DNA from: ZC4RG30 sp046047615
Lineage (GTDB): Bacteria; Pseudomonadota; Gammaproteobacteria; Steroidobacterales; Steroidobacteraceae
Assembly: GCA_046047615.1 (NCBI GenBank)
Contig: JBJOHO010000089.1
Location: 62,001 to 126,000 of the forward strand
Reading direction: 5' to 3'
DNA length: 64,000 nt
Part shown: positions 7,285-16,026 of the stretch, piece after piece
Layout of the letters: every line of letters starts with the position of its first letter
How positions within the stretch are numbered: position 1 is the stretch's first letter
Position numbers and translations under genes: made by a program
Notes under the pieces: generated by a model
Seen by the model: only the letters and a program-made list of their open reading frames with translations
Database searches by the model: none
What the model was told of the DNA's origin: nothing

Positions 7285-8508
7285 ATGCCCTTGACCCCGA
7301 ATACACCGGCAGGCCCACGCCAGGCCGCCTTCATCTTCATCTTCATCACGGTCGTGCTGGACATGATGGCCGTGGGAATCATCATCCCGGTGCTGCAACC
7401 CTTGCTGGTCCAGTTCCGGGGCGGCGACGTCGCTTCTGCCACCCAGTATTACGGCCTGTTCGCGGCACTTTGGGCGCTGATGCAGTTCCTGTTCTCACCG
7501 CTGGTCGGCGCCCTCTCCGACCGCTTTGGCCGCCGCCCGGTGATCCTGCTGTCCAATCTGGGACTCGGACTCGATTACATCCTGATGGCCGTGGCACCAG
7601 GCCTCGGCTGGCTCCTGGTGGGACGTCTGCTCTCAGGAATCACGTCCGCCAGTTACGCCACAGCCGGCGCCTACATTGCCGACGTCACCCCCGCAGAACA
7701 ACGGGCCGCGCGCTTCGGCATGCTCGGGGCGGCTTTTGGCATCGGCTTCGTGATCGGTCCGGCAGTGGGAGGCATCCTCGGCAACATCGACCTCAGGTTG
7801 CCATTCTGGGCCGCCGCAGCGCTGAGCCTTGCCAATTTCGCCTATGGCTATTTCATCCTGCCGGAGTCCCTGCCCAAGGACCTGCGGCGCCCCTTCGAAC
7901 TGCGCAGCGCCAACGTGCTCGGATCGCTCCGCTGGCTGGCTTCGCGCCCTGCCCTCGCCCGCCTGATGCTGGCCGTGGCGCTGATAAGCCTGGCCCACGA
8001 GGCCCTGCCCAACCTGTTCGTTCCCTTCACACAGGTCCGTTTCGACTGGGGGCCCTTTGGCGCCGGCATGGCACTGGCCGTTGTCGGCGTTGCCTCCGGA
8101 GTGGTCTCCATGGCAGTCGTACGCCCTGCCGTGCGCCGGCTTGGCGAACGCCGGGCCACGCTGGCGGGGCTGGTCGCCGGCATGCTGGGATGCGTCGCGC
8201 TTGCATTGTCGACCACCGCAGCAGGCTTCGTGCTGAGCATCGCGCTGATCGCCCTCTGGGGCATCGCAGGCGCCGCCCTCCAGTCGATGCTGAGCCAGAA
8301 GGCGGACCCGACGGAACAGGGACAGATGCAAGGCACGTTGGGGAGTCTGCGTGCCCTGACCGGCGTCATCGGGCCACTGCTGTTCACGCAGGTATTCGCC
8401 AGCGTGCAGCACCAGCCCGAACCTTGGCTGCAGGGTATGCCCTACCTCATTTCGGCAATGCTGCTGCTGCTGGCAGCAAGCCTCGCACTGCGCCAACCTG
8501 GGCGCTAA
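7285..8508 (+). CDS. MFS transporter, DHA1/TetA-like drug exporter family
   Basis: The 407-residue product has twelve predicted membrane helices in two six-helix halves. The cytoplasmic loop 2-3 motif of the major facilitator superfamily is visible as GALSDRFGRRPVIL, and the motif around GPAVGGILGN occurs in helix 5, as in proton-driven TetA-like drug antiporters. A transport substrate cannot be read from the sequence. The ATG at 7285 was chosen because it starts the first conserved segment; a longer form from 7138 would lie inside the DsbA-like gene. Its last four bases overlap the end of the convergent lipoprotein gene. Confidence 0.88.
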   Translation: MPLTPNTPAGPRQAAFIFIFITVVLDMMAVGIIIPVLQPLLVQFRGGDVASATQYYGLFAALWALMQFLFSPLVGALSDRFGRRPVILLSNLGLGLDYILMAVAPGLGWLLVGRLLSGITSASYATAGAYIADVTPAEQRAARFGMLGAAFGIGFVIGPAVGGILGNIDLRLPFWAAAALSLANFAYGYFILPESLPKDLRRPFELRSANVLGSLRWLASRPALARLMLAVALISLAHEALPNLFVPFTQVRFDWGPFGAGMALAVVGVASGVVSMAVVRPAVRRLGERRATLAGLVAGMLGCVALALSTTAAGFVLSIALIALWGIAGAALQSMLSQKADPTEQGQMQGTLGSLRALTGVIGPLLFTQVFASVQHQPEPWLQGMPYLISAMLLLLAASLALRQPGR

Positions 8509-9038
8509 CCGCCCTTCCCTGCCTCGGGTGCTGGCGCGGCTGGCGGGGATGGCGACGCCGGAGGAACCGGCGGTGCAGGCCGCCGTTGCTTGCGGCGCTC
8601 CTGGGCCTCCTTCATCAACTTCTTGGCTTCGTCCGGCGTGAGCCGCTGCACGGAACGGATGAGGATGCGGTCAGGGATATGCCCGGGGATGAGGATGGCG
8701 TCAAAGCCGTAGCCACAGATGCGACCGTTACCGTCGCCGTCCAACACCCCGATGGCCACGTTGAACGGCAGGTCGCTGGAGGGCATCGTCAGCTCCACCA
8801 GGTAGGGGCGTGTCCGCGATGGCGCATAGACGATCAGGCGTTCGCGGTCCAGATCCGCCCAGTCACTGATCGTGGAAGAGAACATGCAGTCCTCGCGCGC
8901 GGCCGCCTGCGCCCGCTCGGCCTTCTGTTCTTCGGTCAGTGGGGGCGTGGCACAGGCCGCGAGCCCCAGCGCGACAGCCGCGGCGGAAACGACGGGACGC
9001 CAGCAAGCCGCTGGACGAGGGAGAGTCGTACGGTCCAC
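8505..9038 (-). CDS. DUF6491-type lipoprotein
   Basis: The 177-residue protein has a bacterial lipoprotein signal with lipobox LAAC (Cys29), then a small domain with a conserved-looking EDCMF element (Cys51) and GRICGYGFD, features I associate with DUF6491. The last 45 residues are an Arg/Pro/Ala-rich tail. The start is a GTG at 9038 because GGAGG precedes it by five bases; an upstream start at 9104 would bury the signal peptide. The gene converges on the MFS transporter with a four-base overlap. A 120-base gap to galU holds nothing I can name. Confidence 0.7.
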   Translation of the reverse strand: MDRTTLPRPAACWRPVVSAAAVALGLAACATPPLTEEQKAERAQAAAREDCMFSSTISDWADLDRERLIVYAPSRTRPYLVELTMPSSDLPFNVAIGVLDGDGNGRICGYGFDAILIPGHIPDRILIRSVQRLTPDEAKKLMKEAQERRKQRRPAPPVPPASPSPPAAPAPEAGKGG

Positions 9039-9158
9039 GGAAACCTCCGGTCTCTCGCAGGCGGACTGCCCGCGATCCGGATTATGTCGCAGCTTCCGCT
9101 GCACCGGCGAGGGGCAACGGCCGCAGCGGGGTAAGCAGTTCTCCGTGCGGAACGCAGC

Positions 9159-10091
9159 TCAGCCGCGCCGCCGGCGCGCAGCCTTCTTGGCGACCGCCGG
9201 TGGGCTGGCGGCACTGCCACCCATCAGGTCATGAAGATAATTGCGGAACGGTGTGCCGAGGCTGGAGTGGTTGAGCGCGTACTCGACTGTGGCCTGCAGG
9301 TAACCCAGCTTGCTGCCACAGTCATAACGCTTGCCCTCGAAGCGGTAGGCGTGCACTGCCTGCTCTTTCATGAGGCGGGCGATGCCGTCGGTCAACTGGA
9401 TTTCCCCACCCGCGCCCTTGCCGATTTGCGCCAGATGCGCAAACACGCGCGGCGTCAGCAGGTAGCGCCCAACCACCGCCAGGTTCGAGGGTGCGACCTC
9501 CGGCTTGGGCTTCTCGACGATGCTGCGGATCCGGGCGATCTTGGCCGCCGACCCCCCGGCATCAACGATGCCGTACTTGTTGGTATCTGCCGGCGGAACT
9601 TCTTCGACGCCAAGCACACTGCCACCCTTGCTGGCATGGACAGCGGCCATCTGCTTGAGGGCGGGAACGCCGGCGTCGATCAGGTCATCGGCCAGATGGA
9701 CGAAAAACGGCTCATTGCCGACAGCGGGCTGCGCACAGAGGACTGCATGGCCGAGACCGAGCGGCGATGGCTGGCGGATATAGATGCATGAGGCATCGCG
9801 CGGGACCATGCTGCGCACTTGTGCGGCAAGTTCGGACTTGCCCTGACTCTCCAGCAAACGCTCCAGCTCCGCATCGCCATCGAAATGGTCCTCGATCGCG
9901 CGCTTGGAAGCGCCAGTCACGAAGACCAACCGCCGTGCCCCGGCCTGCAGGGCCTCCTCGACCGCGTACTGGATCAGCGGCTTGTCGACGATCGGCAACA
10001 TTTCCTTGGGACTGGCCTTGGTGGCGGGCAAGAAACGCGTTCCGCGTCCCGCCACCGGAAATACCGCCGTTCTGATTGCTGCTCTGGCCAC
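9159..10091 (-). CDS. galU: UTP-glucose-1-phosphate uridylyltransferase
   Basis: GalU makes UDP-glucose from UTP and glucose-1-phosphate for exopolysaccharide, LPS core and trehalose synthesis. The 310-residue product carries the nucleotidyltransferase signature GRGTRFLPATKASPKEML with the catalytic-site KEMLP, the sugar-binding DDLID and the late element RFEGKRYDCGSKLGYLQA. The start is a GTG at 10091 with GGAG about eight bases upstream. The C-terminus ends in a short basic Ala/Lys/Arg tail. It follows comEA on the same strand after a 90-base gap and is likely monocistronic. Confidence 0.95.
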   Translation of the reverse strand: MARAAIRTAVFPVAGRGTRFLPATKASPKEMLPIVDKPLIQYAVEEALQAGARRLVFVTGASKRAIEDHFDGDAELERLLESQGKSELAAQVRSMVPRDASCIYIRQPSPLGLGHAVLCAQPAVGNEPFFVHLADDLIDAGVPALKQMAAVHASKGGSVLGVEEVPPADTNKYGIVDAGGSAAKIARIRSIVEKPKPEVAPSNLAVVGRYLLTPRVFAHLAQIGKGAGGEIQLTDGIARLMKEQAVHAYRFEGKRYDCGSKLGYLQATVEYALNHSSLGTPFRNYLHDLMGGSAASPPAVAKKAARRRRG

Positions 10092-10181
10092 CCGCGCTCT
10101 CCGGAATGCTCTTGCGGACGATGGTAGTCCAAACAGGATGACGGGCGATATCCGGTGGCGTGGCGCGTGAAGCGCTTCTCG

Positions 10182-10568
10182 CTAGCGAGGCACAGCGGGC
10201 CGGGAGGGCTCCCGGGCAGGCGATCCCGCGGGCGTTCCACCTGCAGCGCGTGCAGGCGCCCGCGCAGCTCCTGATGTGCCACCGTCGAGGCGGATGTCTG
10301 CGCGATTGCGTTCGATGGCCTTGGGTCCGATGCCCTTCACCAGTGCGAGATCGTCGACCGTGCGGAAGGGGCCATGCTGTCTGCGGTAGTCGACGATGGC
10401 CTGGGCGCGCTTGAGGCCGATTCCCTTGAGACCGCGGGATATCGTCGTCGCATCCGCCGAGTTGATGTTCACCGCAGCGGCAGCGGGAACCGGCCACAGG
10501 GCGACCGACAACAGCGTGAGCAGACTGGCGGCGAGGGCCAGCAGGAACTGGGTGAGGGTACGGGACAT
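10182..10568 (-). CDS. ComEA-like helix-hairpin-helix DNA-binding protein
   Basis: The 128-residue protein has an N-terminal signal or anchor segment (FLLALAASLLTLLSVALW) and then the ComEA helix-hairpin-helix domain: VNINSADATTISRGLKGIG followed by GPFRTVDDLALVKGIGPKAIE. ComEA-type proteins bind incoming double-stranded DNA in the periplasm during natural transformation, so this suggests competence potential; no other competence gene is in the window. The last 30 residues are Ala/Gly/Pro-rich and probably disordered. It is separated from ihfB by 141 bases in which I recognise no gene. Confidence 0.88.
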   Translation of the reverse strand: MSRTLTQFLLALAASLLTLLSVALWPVPAAAAVNINSADATTISRGLKGIGLKRAQAIVDYRRQHGPFRTVDDLALVKGIGPKAIERNRADIRLDGGTSGAARAPARAAGGTPAGSPAREPSRPAVPR

Positions 10569-10709
10569 GATGCAGGCTCCGGTCTGTGGATGACGCGGAA
10601 AGCCTAGGCAAGGTCACATGGTGCGAACAGGCGGAAAACCTGTGCGAATGCAGCCATACACAGCTTGCACGCCTAGGCCGGGACTGGCACGACGGCAACA
10701 GGTGGACAT

Positions 10710-11012
10710 TCAGTCGCGGATAGGTTGCCCGGCGCCTTCGTTGACGCGCTCGCGCAGATCCTTGCCGGGCTTGAAATGCGGGACAAACTTCCCGGACAGC
10801 GCAACAGCCACGCCCGTCTTCGGATTGCGGCCTTGGCGGGGCGGTCTGAAGTGCAGCGAGAAGCTGCCGAAACCGCGGATCTCGATGCGCTCACCCTGCG
10901 CCAGGGCGTCGCTCATGATTTCCAGCATCTGCTTCAGCGCCAGCTCGACATCGCGCGCCGGGAGATGCTGCTGCTTTGCGGCAATGAGTTCGATGAGTTC
11001 GGACTTGTTCAC
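10710..11012 (-). CDS. ihfB: Integration host factor subunit beta
   Basis: IHF-beta pairs with IHF-alpha (not in this window) to bend DNA at specific sites for replication, recombination and sigma-54 promoters. The 100-residue product has the full HU/IHF fold: N-terminal helices LIELIAAKQQHLPARDVE, the GFGSFSLHFRPPRQGRNPKTG beta-arm with the DNA-intercalating proline region, and a C-terminal FKPGKDLRERVN. The start codon is GTG at 11012. It closes the cmk-rpsA-ihfB gene order typical of gammaproteobacteria. A 10-bp inverted repeat (11041-11050 with 11065-11074) lies between it and rpsA. Confidence 0.96.
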   Translation of the reverse strand: MNKSELIELIAAKQQHLPARDVELALKQMLEIMSDALAQGERIEIRGFGSFSLHFRPPRQGRNPKTGVAVALSGKFVPHFKPGKDLRERVNEGAGQPIRD

Positions 11013-11040
11013 GGTACTGGAACCCTATGGATCCGACGCA

Positions 11041-11074
11041 GGCAGTGCGCACCACCGGGGTGACGCGCACTGCC
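11041..11074 (-). other. Stem-loop between rpsA and ihfB
   Basis: GGCAGTGCGC and GCGCACTGCC form a perfect 10-bp stem around a 14-base loop in the 84-base rpsA-ihfB spacer. No T tract follows on either strand, so it is more likely an mRNA processing or stability element, or a weak attenuator, than a full terminator. Confidence 0.4.
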
Positions 11075-11096
11075 CACGAACCAGACCCGACGCGGA

Positions 11097-12782
11097 TCAG
11101 TCGCGGTCGGAACCACCGATCTGCTGCTTGAGCAAGTCACCCAGGCTGGTGCCGGTACCACCGTCACCCTGCTCCGAGCGGTAGCTCTGCATGGCCTCGG
11201 CCTCCTCGTGGATCTCCTTGGCCTTGACCGACAGGTTCACCTGGCGGGTCTTGCGATCCACGCCGACGACCTTGGCCTCGACTTCCTCGCCCAGCTTGAG
11301 CACCGTGCGAGCGTCATCCACGCGGTCGCGACCCAGCTCGTTGGCGCGCAGCTGGCCCTCGATGCCGTTGCCCAGGTCGATGATGGCTCCACGGGCGTCG
11401 AGCTCCTTGACCGTGCCACGGACGACGGCACCACGCGGATTCTCGGCAATGAAGCCCGAGAACGGATCCTTGGCCATCTGCTTGACGCCCAGGGAGATGC
11501 GCTCGCGCTCCGGATCGATGGACAACACCATCGCTTCCAGCAGCTGGCCCTTCTGGTAGCTGCGCACGGCTTCCTCGCCCGTGATGTCCCAGGACAGGTC
11601 GGACAGGTGCACGAGGCCGTCGATGTTGCCGGACAGGCCGATGAAGATGCCGAAGTCGGTGATCGACTTGATCTGGCCGGAGACACGGTCGCCGCGGTTG
11701 TAGTTCTCGGCGAACTCCTTCCACGGATTGGCCTTGCACTGCTTGAGGCCGAGCGAGATGCGGCGACGCTCCTCGTCGACGTCCAGCACCATGACCTCGA
11801 CTTCCTCGCCCGTCTGCACGATCTTGGCGGGGTTGACGTTCTTGTTGGTCCAGTCCATCTCGGAGACGTGCACCAGGCCCTCGACGCCGTCCTCGATCTC
11901 GACGAACGCGCCGTAGTCGGCGATGTTAGTGACCTTGCCGAACACGCGCGTGTTGGGCGGGTAACGGCGGGCGATGTTCTCCCACGGATCGGCGCCGAGC
12001 TGCTTGAGGCCCAGCGAGACACGCGAGCGCTCGCGATCGAACTTGAGGATGCGGACTTCCACTTCCTGGCCGACCTGCACGACCTCGGAAGGATGCTTGA
12101 CGCGCTTCCAGGCCATGTCGGTGATGTGCAGGAGGCCATCGATGCCGCCCAGGTCGACGAACGCACCGTAATCGGTGAGGTTCTTGACGACGCCGCGCAC
12201 GACCGAACCTTCCTGCAGGTTGTCCATCAGCGCGCTGCGCTCGGCGGAGAATTCCTGTTCGACAACCGCGCGGCGCGACACGACGACGTTGTTGCGCTTC
12301 TGGTCGAGCTTGATCACCTTGAACTCGAGCGGCTTGCCCTCGAGGTAGGACGTGTCACGCACAGGGCGCACATCAACCAGCGAACCCGGCAGGAAGGCGC
12401 GGACGTTCTCCAGTTCGACGGTGAAACCACCCTTGACGCGGCCGGTGATGATGCCGGTGACGATCTCGGCGTCGTTGAACGCCTTCTCGAGGCGGGTCCA
12501 GGTGCGGGCACGCTTGGCCTTCTCGCGCGACAGGCGCGTCTCGCCGGTACCGTCTTCGACGGCGTCGAGCGCAACCTCGACCTCATCGCCGGTCACCACT
12601 TCGATCTCGCCGCGCTCGTTGCGGAACTGGTCGATGGGGATCACCGCCTCGGACTTGAGGCCGACGCTGACGATGACCATGTCGCTGCCGACGTCCACCA
12701 CGCGGCCCGTCAGGATCATTCCCGGACGGATGCGCTGGTTGGCAAGGCTTTGCTCGAACAGTTCGCTGAATGATTCGGTCAT
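11097..12782 (-). CDS. rpsA: 30S ribosomal protein S1
   Basis: S1 binds mRNA leaders and docks them on the 30S subunit. The 561-residue length is close to the usual 557. Six S1 OB-fold repeats are visible, for example ILTGRVVDVGSDMVIV, VVRGVVKNLTDYGAFVDLGG, VFGKVTNIADYGAFVEIEDG and VSGQIKSITDFGIFIGLSG. The ATG at 12782 (MTESFSELFEQSL) is the conserved family start; an extension from 12851 is not. It lies 90 bases downstream of cmk, a gap that holds only a small GCCCC/GGGGC hairpin at 12843-12856, and upstream of ihfB, the classical order. Confidence 0.98.
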   Translation of the reverse strand: MTESFSELFEQSLANQRIRPGMILTGRVVDVGSDMVIVSVGLKSEAVIPIDQFRNERGEIEVVTGDEVEVALDAVEDGTGETRLSREKAKRARTWTRLEKAFNDAEIVTGIITGRVKGGFTVELENVRAFLPGSLVDVRPVRDTSYLEGKPLEFKVIKLDQKRNNVVVSRRAVVEQEFSAERSALMDNLQEGSVVRGVVKNLTDYGAFVDLGGIDGLLHITDMAWKRVKHPSEVVQVGQEVEVRILKFDRERSRVSLGLKQLGADPWENIARRYPPNTRVFGKVTNIADYGAFVEIEDGVEGLVHVSEMDWTNKNVNPAKIVQTGEEVEVMVLDVDEERRRISLGLKQCKANPWKEFAENYNRGDRVSGQIKSITDFGIFIGLSGNIDGLVHLSDLSWDITGEEAVRSYQKGQLLEAMVLSIDPERERISLGVKQMAKDPFSGFIAENPRGAVVRGTVKELDARGAIIDLGNGIEGQLRANELGRDRVDDARTVLKLGEEVEAKVVGVDRKTRQVNLSVKAKEIHEEAEAMQSYRSEQGDGGTGTSLGDLLKQQIGGSDRD

Positions 12783-12872
12783 GGAGTGTTCTCTGGTCTG
12801 CCGACGTCCTGCAGGGAGGCACGGCGGGTTGGTTGTCGACTCGCCCCACATGGGGCACCCTGGACTCTGGCC

Positions 12873-13577
12873 TCAGCCGCCGGCAATGCCGACGCCCGCG
12901 GCGCGGACCCGGTCAAGCACTCGCGCAACGACCTCATCGAGGCCGAGCTGCGTCGAGTCGAGCATCCAGGCGTCCGCCGCGGGCATCAGTGGTGCCACCG
13001 TCCGGGCTGCATCACGCGCGTCGCGTTCGGCGATCTCGCGTGAAAGACTCTGCAGCGTAACGGAAGAATCCTTTTCCTTCAACTGCTTATACCGGCGCGC
13101 CGCACGTTCGGCAGCACTGGCCGTCAGGAAAACCTTGATCCGGGCCAGCGGGAACACGACTGTTCCCATGTCGCGGCCGTCCGCCACCAGCCCGGGCTGC
13201 TGCGCAAAATCCCGCTGCCGCTGCAGCAAGGCCGCACGAACCGGCGGCAATGCAGCGACCCGGGACGCCATCGCGCCGGTCTCCTCGGACCGCACCAGCG
13301 AGGTGATGTCCTCGCCGCCCGGCAGCAGCAGGATGAGTTCTTCCCCGTCCGGGCGGCTGCTGAAACGCAATTGCATGGCGTGTGCAACCGCGGCCACCGC
13401 CGGGGCATCCGCCAGATCAAGTCCGGCCCGCCGGGCCAGCAGCGCCACGACGCGGTAGAGGGCGCCGCTGTCCAGCAGGTGCCAGCCGAGCGCAGCGGCG
13501 ACGCGCCGACTGACCGCGCCCTTGCCGGAGCCGCTGGGTCCATCCAGCGTGAGGACGGGAACCGCAGGCTCCGGCAT
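12873..13577 (-). CDS. cmk: Cytidylate kinase
   Basis: Cmk phosphorylates CMP and dCMP with ATP. The 234-residue product shows the P-loop GPSGSGKGAVSRR at residues 13-25, the CMP-binding LDSGALYR and VADGRDMGTVVFP, and the lid region RRYKQLKEKD. The start ATG at 13577 follows the aroA stop by two bases. It is the sixth gene of the serC-to-rpsA supraoperon and is probably translated from the same transcript as aroA. Confidence 0.96.
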   Translation of the reverse strand: MPEPAVPVLTLDGPSGSGKGAVSRRVAAALGWHLLDSGALYRVVALLARRAGLDLADAPAVAAVAHAMQLRFSSRPDGEELILLLPGGEDITSLVRSEETGAMASRVAALPPVRAALLQRQRDFAQQPGLVADGRDMGTVVFPLARIKVFLTASAAERAARRYKQLKEKDSSVTLQSLSREIAERDARDAARTVAPLMPAADAWMLDSTQLGLDEVVARVLDRVRAAGVGIAGG

Positions 13578-13579
13578 GC

Positions 13580-14881
13580 TCAGGACTCCTCCACCTGCAG
13601 GCCGGCCCCGTTGGCGATCGCCACGAATCCGGGGAAGGACGTCGCGACATTTTCCGTGTCGTCGATGTGGAGGGGACCGTCGCAGGCCAGGCTGGCCACG
13701 GCAAAGGACATGGCGATGCGATGATCGCCATGGCTGTCGACGCGTCCGCCGCGAAACCTGCCCCCCTGGATGCGGATGCCCTCCGGCAGCAGTTCGTTCA
13801 CGATGCCCAGGCGCGTCAGGCCTTCAGCCATCACGGCCAGGCGATCACTTTCCTTCACACGCAATTCGCCGGCGCCCGTCACAAGCGTCTCCCCCTGGGC
13901 ACAGGCGGCCGCGATGAAGAGAACGGGGAACTCGTCGATCGCCAGTGGCACGAGTGCTTCGGGCACGTGGATGCCACGCAGCGATGACGCGCGCACCTCG
14001 ATATCGGCCACCGGTTCGGCACCGCCCACCCCGTGTTCGTGCACACGGATGTCGGCGCCCATCAGGCGCAGGATGTCCAGCAGGCCGGTACGCGTCGGAT
14101 TGATGCCGACATTTTCGATCGTCAGCGACGGCCTTGCGGCGATGGCACCGGCCACCAGGAAGAATGCCGCCGAGGAGAAATCGCCAGGTACGGCGATGCG
14201 GGTTCCCTGCAGCCGTTGGCCACCGCGCAACCAGACCTGACCGGGCTCGCGTCGCAGTGACACGCCGAAATCGGCCAACATGCGCTCGGTATGGTCACGG
14301 GTCGGCGCGGGCTCCGTGACGTGCGATTCCCCCTCCGCCTGCAGGGCGGCCAGCAAGACGGCTGACTTGACCTGCGCACTGGCGACTGGCAGCGCGTAAT
14401 CGATGGCGCGCAAGGCCGGCACGGGCCGGATGTGGACCGGAGGCTTGCCATTGGTGGTTGTGATGTCCGCCCCCATCAGCCGCAGGGGCGCGGCGACACG
14501 TTCCATCGGACGCCGTTGCAGGGAGGCATCGCCGCTGAGGCTGCTGGCAAAGCGCTGGCCGGACAGCAGGCCCATGAAGAGACGGATGGCGGTGCCGGCA
14601 TTGCCCATGTCGAGCATGCCGTCGGCCGGCTGCAGGCCGCGCGCTCCCATGCCATGGATGCGCAGACTGGTGGCCGAAAGCCGCTCGACCGTGACGCCCA
14701 TGCGTTGCTGTGCAGCCATTGTTGCCAGGCAGTCTGCACTGTCGAGGAAATGTGTGACCTCGGTGATGCCCTCGGCAATACCGCCCAACATGAGCGAACG
14801 ATGCGACACGGACTTGTCTCCCGGGACGCGTACGCGCCCGGAAACACCCGTGGAAGGCGTCACACGGTAGGCACGGCTCAT
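13580..14881 (-). CDS. aroA: 3-phosphoshikimate 1-carboxyvinyltransferase (EPSP synthase)
   Basis: AroA joins shikimate-3-phosphate and PEP in the sixth step of the shikimate pathway. The 433-residue product has GDKSVSHRSLMLGGIAEG near the N-terminus, GNAGTAIRLFMGL, SAQVKSAVLLAAL, TRDHTERML and RVKESDRLAVMAEGL. Several of these, such as DKSVSHR and RRPMERV, resemble class II enzymes. The glycine in GNAGT, whose replacement by alanine is linked to glyphosate tolerance, is the ordinary one. Its start overlaps the hisC stop in ATGA, so the two are translationally coupled. Confidence 0.97.
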   Translation of the reverse strand: MSRAYRVTPSTGVSGRVRVPGDKSVSHRSLMLGGIAEGITEVTHFLDSADCLATMAAQQRMGVTVERLSATSLRIHGMGARGLQPADGMLDMGNAGTAIRLFMGLLSGQRFASSLSGDASLQRRPMERVAAPLRLMGADITTTNGKPPVHIRPVPALRAIDYALPVASAQVKSAVLLAALQAEGESHVTEPAPTRDHTERMLADFGVSLRREPGQVWLRGGQRLQGTRIAVPGDFSSAAFFLVAGAIAARPSLTIENVGINPTRTGLLDILRLMGADIRVHEHGVGGAEPVADIEVRASSLRGIHVPEALVPLAIDEFPVLFIAAACAQGETLVTGAGELRVKESDRLAVMAEGLTRLGIVNELLPEGIRIQGGRFRGGRVDSHGDHRIAMSFAVASLACDGPLHIDDTENVATSFPGFVAIANGAGLQVEES

Positions 14882-16026
14882 GACTGCGCTCCGTCCTGCA
14901 GCACCCGACCCAGCGCCTCCGCCAGACGCGCGTTCTGCGCCGCTGTGCCGACAGTGATGCGCACGCAGCGCGGCAAACCGTAACCGCCAACCGGCCGCAC
15001 GATCACCCCATGACGCAGCAGCGACTCGAACACCTGCTGGCCGCTTTGACCCCGTGAGGCCACATCGGCCAACACGAAATTGCCGGCGGACGGGTAGACC
15101 TTGACCCCCAATGGCGGAAGCGTGGCCTGGAGGTAGCCAAGCCCCTCCTCCACCAGCGCCACTGCCCGGGCCGCCTGTCCTGCATCAGCGAGCGCAGCCT
15201 CAGCCGCCACCAGCCCCGGTATGGTCACGTTGAACGGTTGGCGCACTCGATTGAGGATATTGGCGACATCCGGGTGGGACAGGCCATAACCCACGCGGAC
15301 CGCAGCCAGCGCATGTGCCTTGGAGAACGTCCGCAGCACCACAAGATTGGCGAAACGGTCGAGCAAGGTGCTGCCGTCGGTGCAGCCGAAGCGCCGCGCG
15401 TACTCGAAATAGGCCTCATCGAGCACGACGAGGGTCGAGGCCGGTACCGCAGCAAGGAAGGACTCGAGTTCCTCCGCGCTGCACCAGCTTCCCGTCGGGT
15501 TGTTGGGGTTGGCAATGAAGACCAGACGGGTGTGGGCATCCACCAGAGCCAGCATCGCCTTCAGATCGTGGCCAAACGGCCGCTGCGCGTCCTCGGGAAA
15601 CGCCGGCGCGATGCGTGCGCTCGCACCCGTGGCTTGCACCACCAGGCCGTAGATCGCGAACGCATACTGGGAGATGACGGCGTTGGACTGCGGGCCGAGG
15701 AACGCCTCGGCCAGCAGCACCAGCAGATCGTTGGAGCCGTTGCCCAGCGTGATGCGTTCCATGGCGATGCCATGGTGGCGGGCCAGCGCCTGCTTGAGTT
15801 CGTGGCCGTTGCCATCAGGGTAGAGACGCAGGTCGGCAAGTGATGCACGGATGGCTTCCACGGCCAGCGGGCTTGGGCCCAGCGGGTTCTCGTTGGACGC
15901 AAGCTTGACGATGTCGTCGACGGGAATGCCCAGCTCGCGGCTGAGCTCGCTCATCGGCTTGCCGGTGACGTAGGGCGAGAGCTCGCGGACTGCAGCGGTC
16001 GCGAGGCGGGAAGGACTTGCGATCAC
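14878..16026 (-). CDS. hisC: Histidinol-phosphate/aromatic aminotransferase
   Basis: This is a 382-residue class I/II PLP aminotransferase of the HisC type. Visible are KLASNENPLGPSPLA, FIANPNNPTGSW, the PLP-aspartate region VVLDEAYFEYA and the lysine motif RTFSKAHALAAVRVGYG. HisC transaminates histidinol phosphate. In the homologous Pseudomonas supraoperon the corresponding gene (hisHb) also serves aromatic amino-acid synthesis, which fits its position between pheA and aroA. The start is GTG 16026, overlapping the pheA stop in GTGA, because the family N-terminus aligns there; an ATG-type start at 16155 would lie deep within pheA. Confidence 0.93.
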   Translation of the reverse strand: MIASPSRLATAAVRELSPYVTGKPMSELSRELGIPVDDIVKLASNENPLGPSPLAVEAIRASLADLRLYPDGNGHELKQALARHHGIAMERITLGNGSNDLLVLLAEAFLGPQSNAVISQYAFAIYGLVVQATGASARIAPAFPEDAQRPFGHDLKAMLALVDAHTRLVFIANPNNPTGSWCSAEELESFLAAVPASTLVVLDEAYFEYARRFGCTDGSTLLDRFANLVVLRTFSKAHALAAVRVGYGLSHPDVANILNRVRQPFNVTIPGLVAAEAALADAGQAARAVALVEEGLGYLQATLPPLGVKVYPSAGNFVLADVASRGQSGQQVFESLLRHGVIVRPVGGYGLPRCVRITVGTAAQNARLAEALGRVLQDGAQS

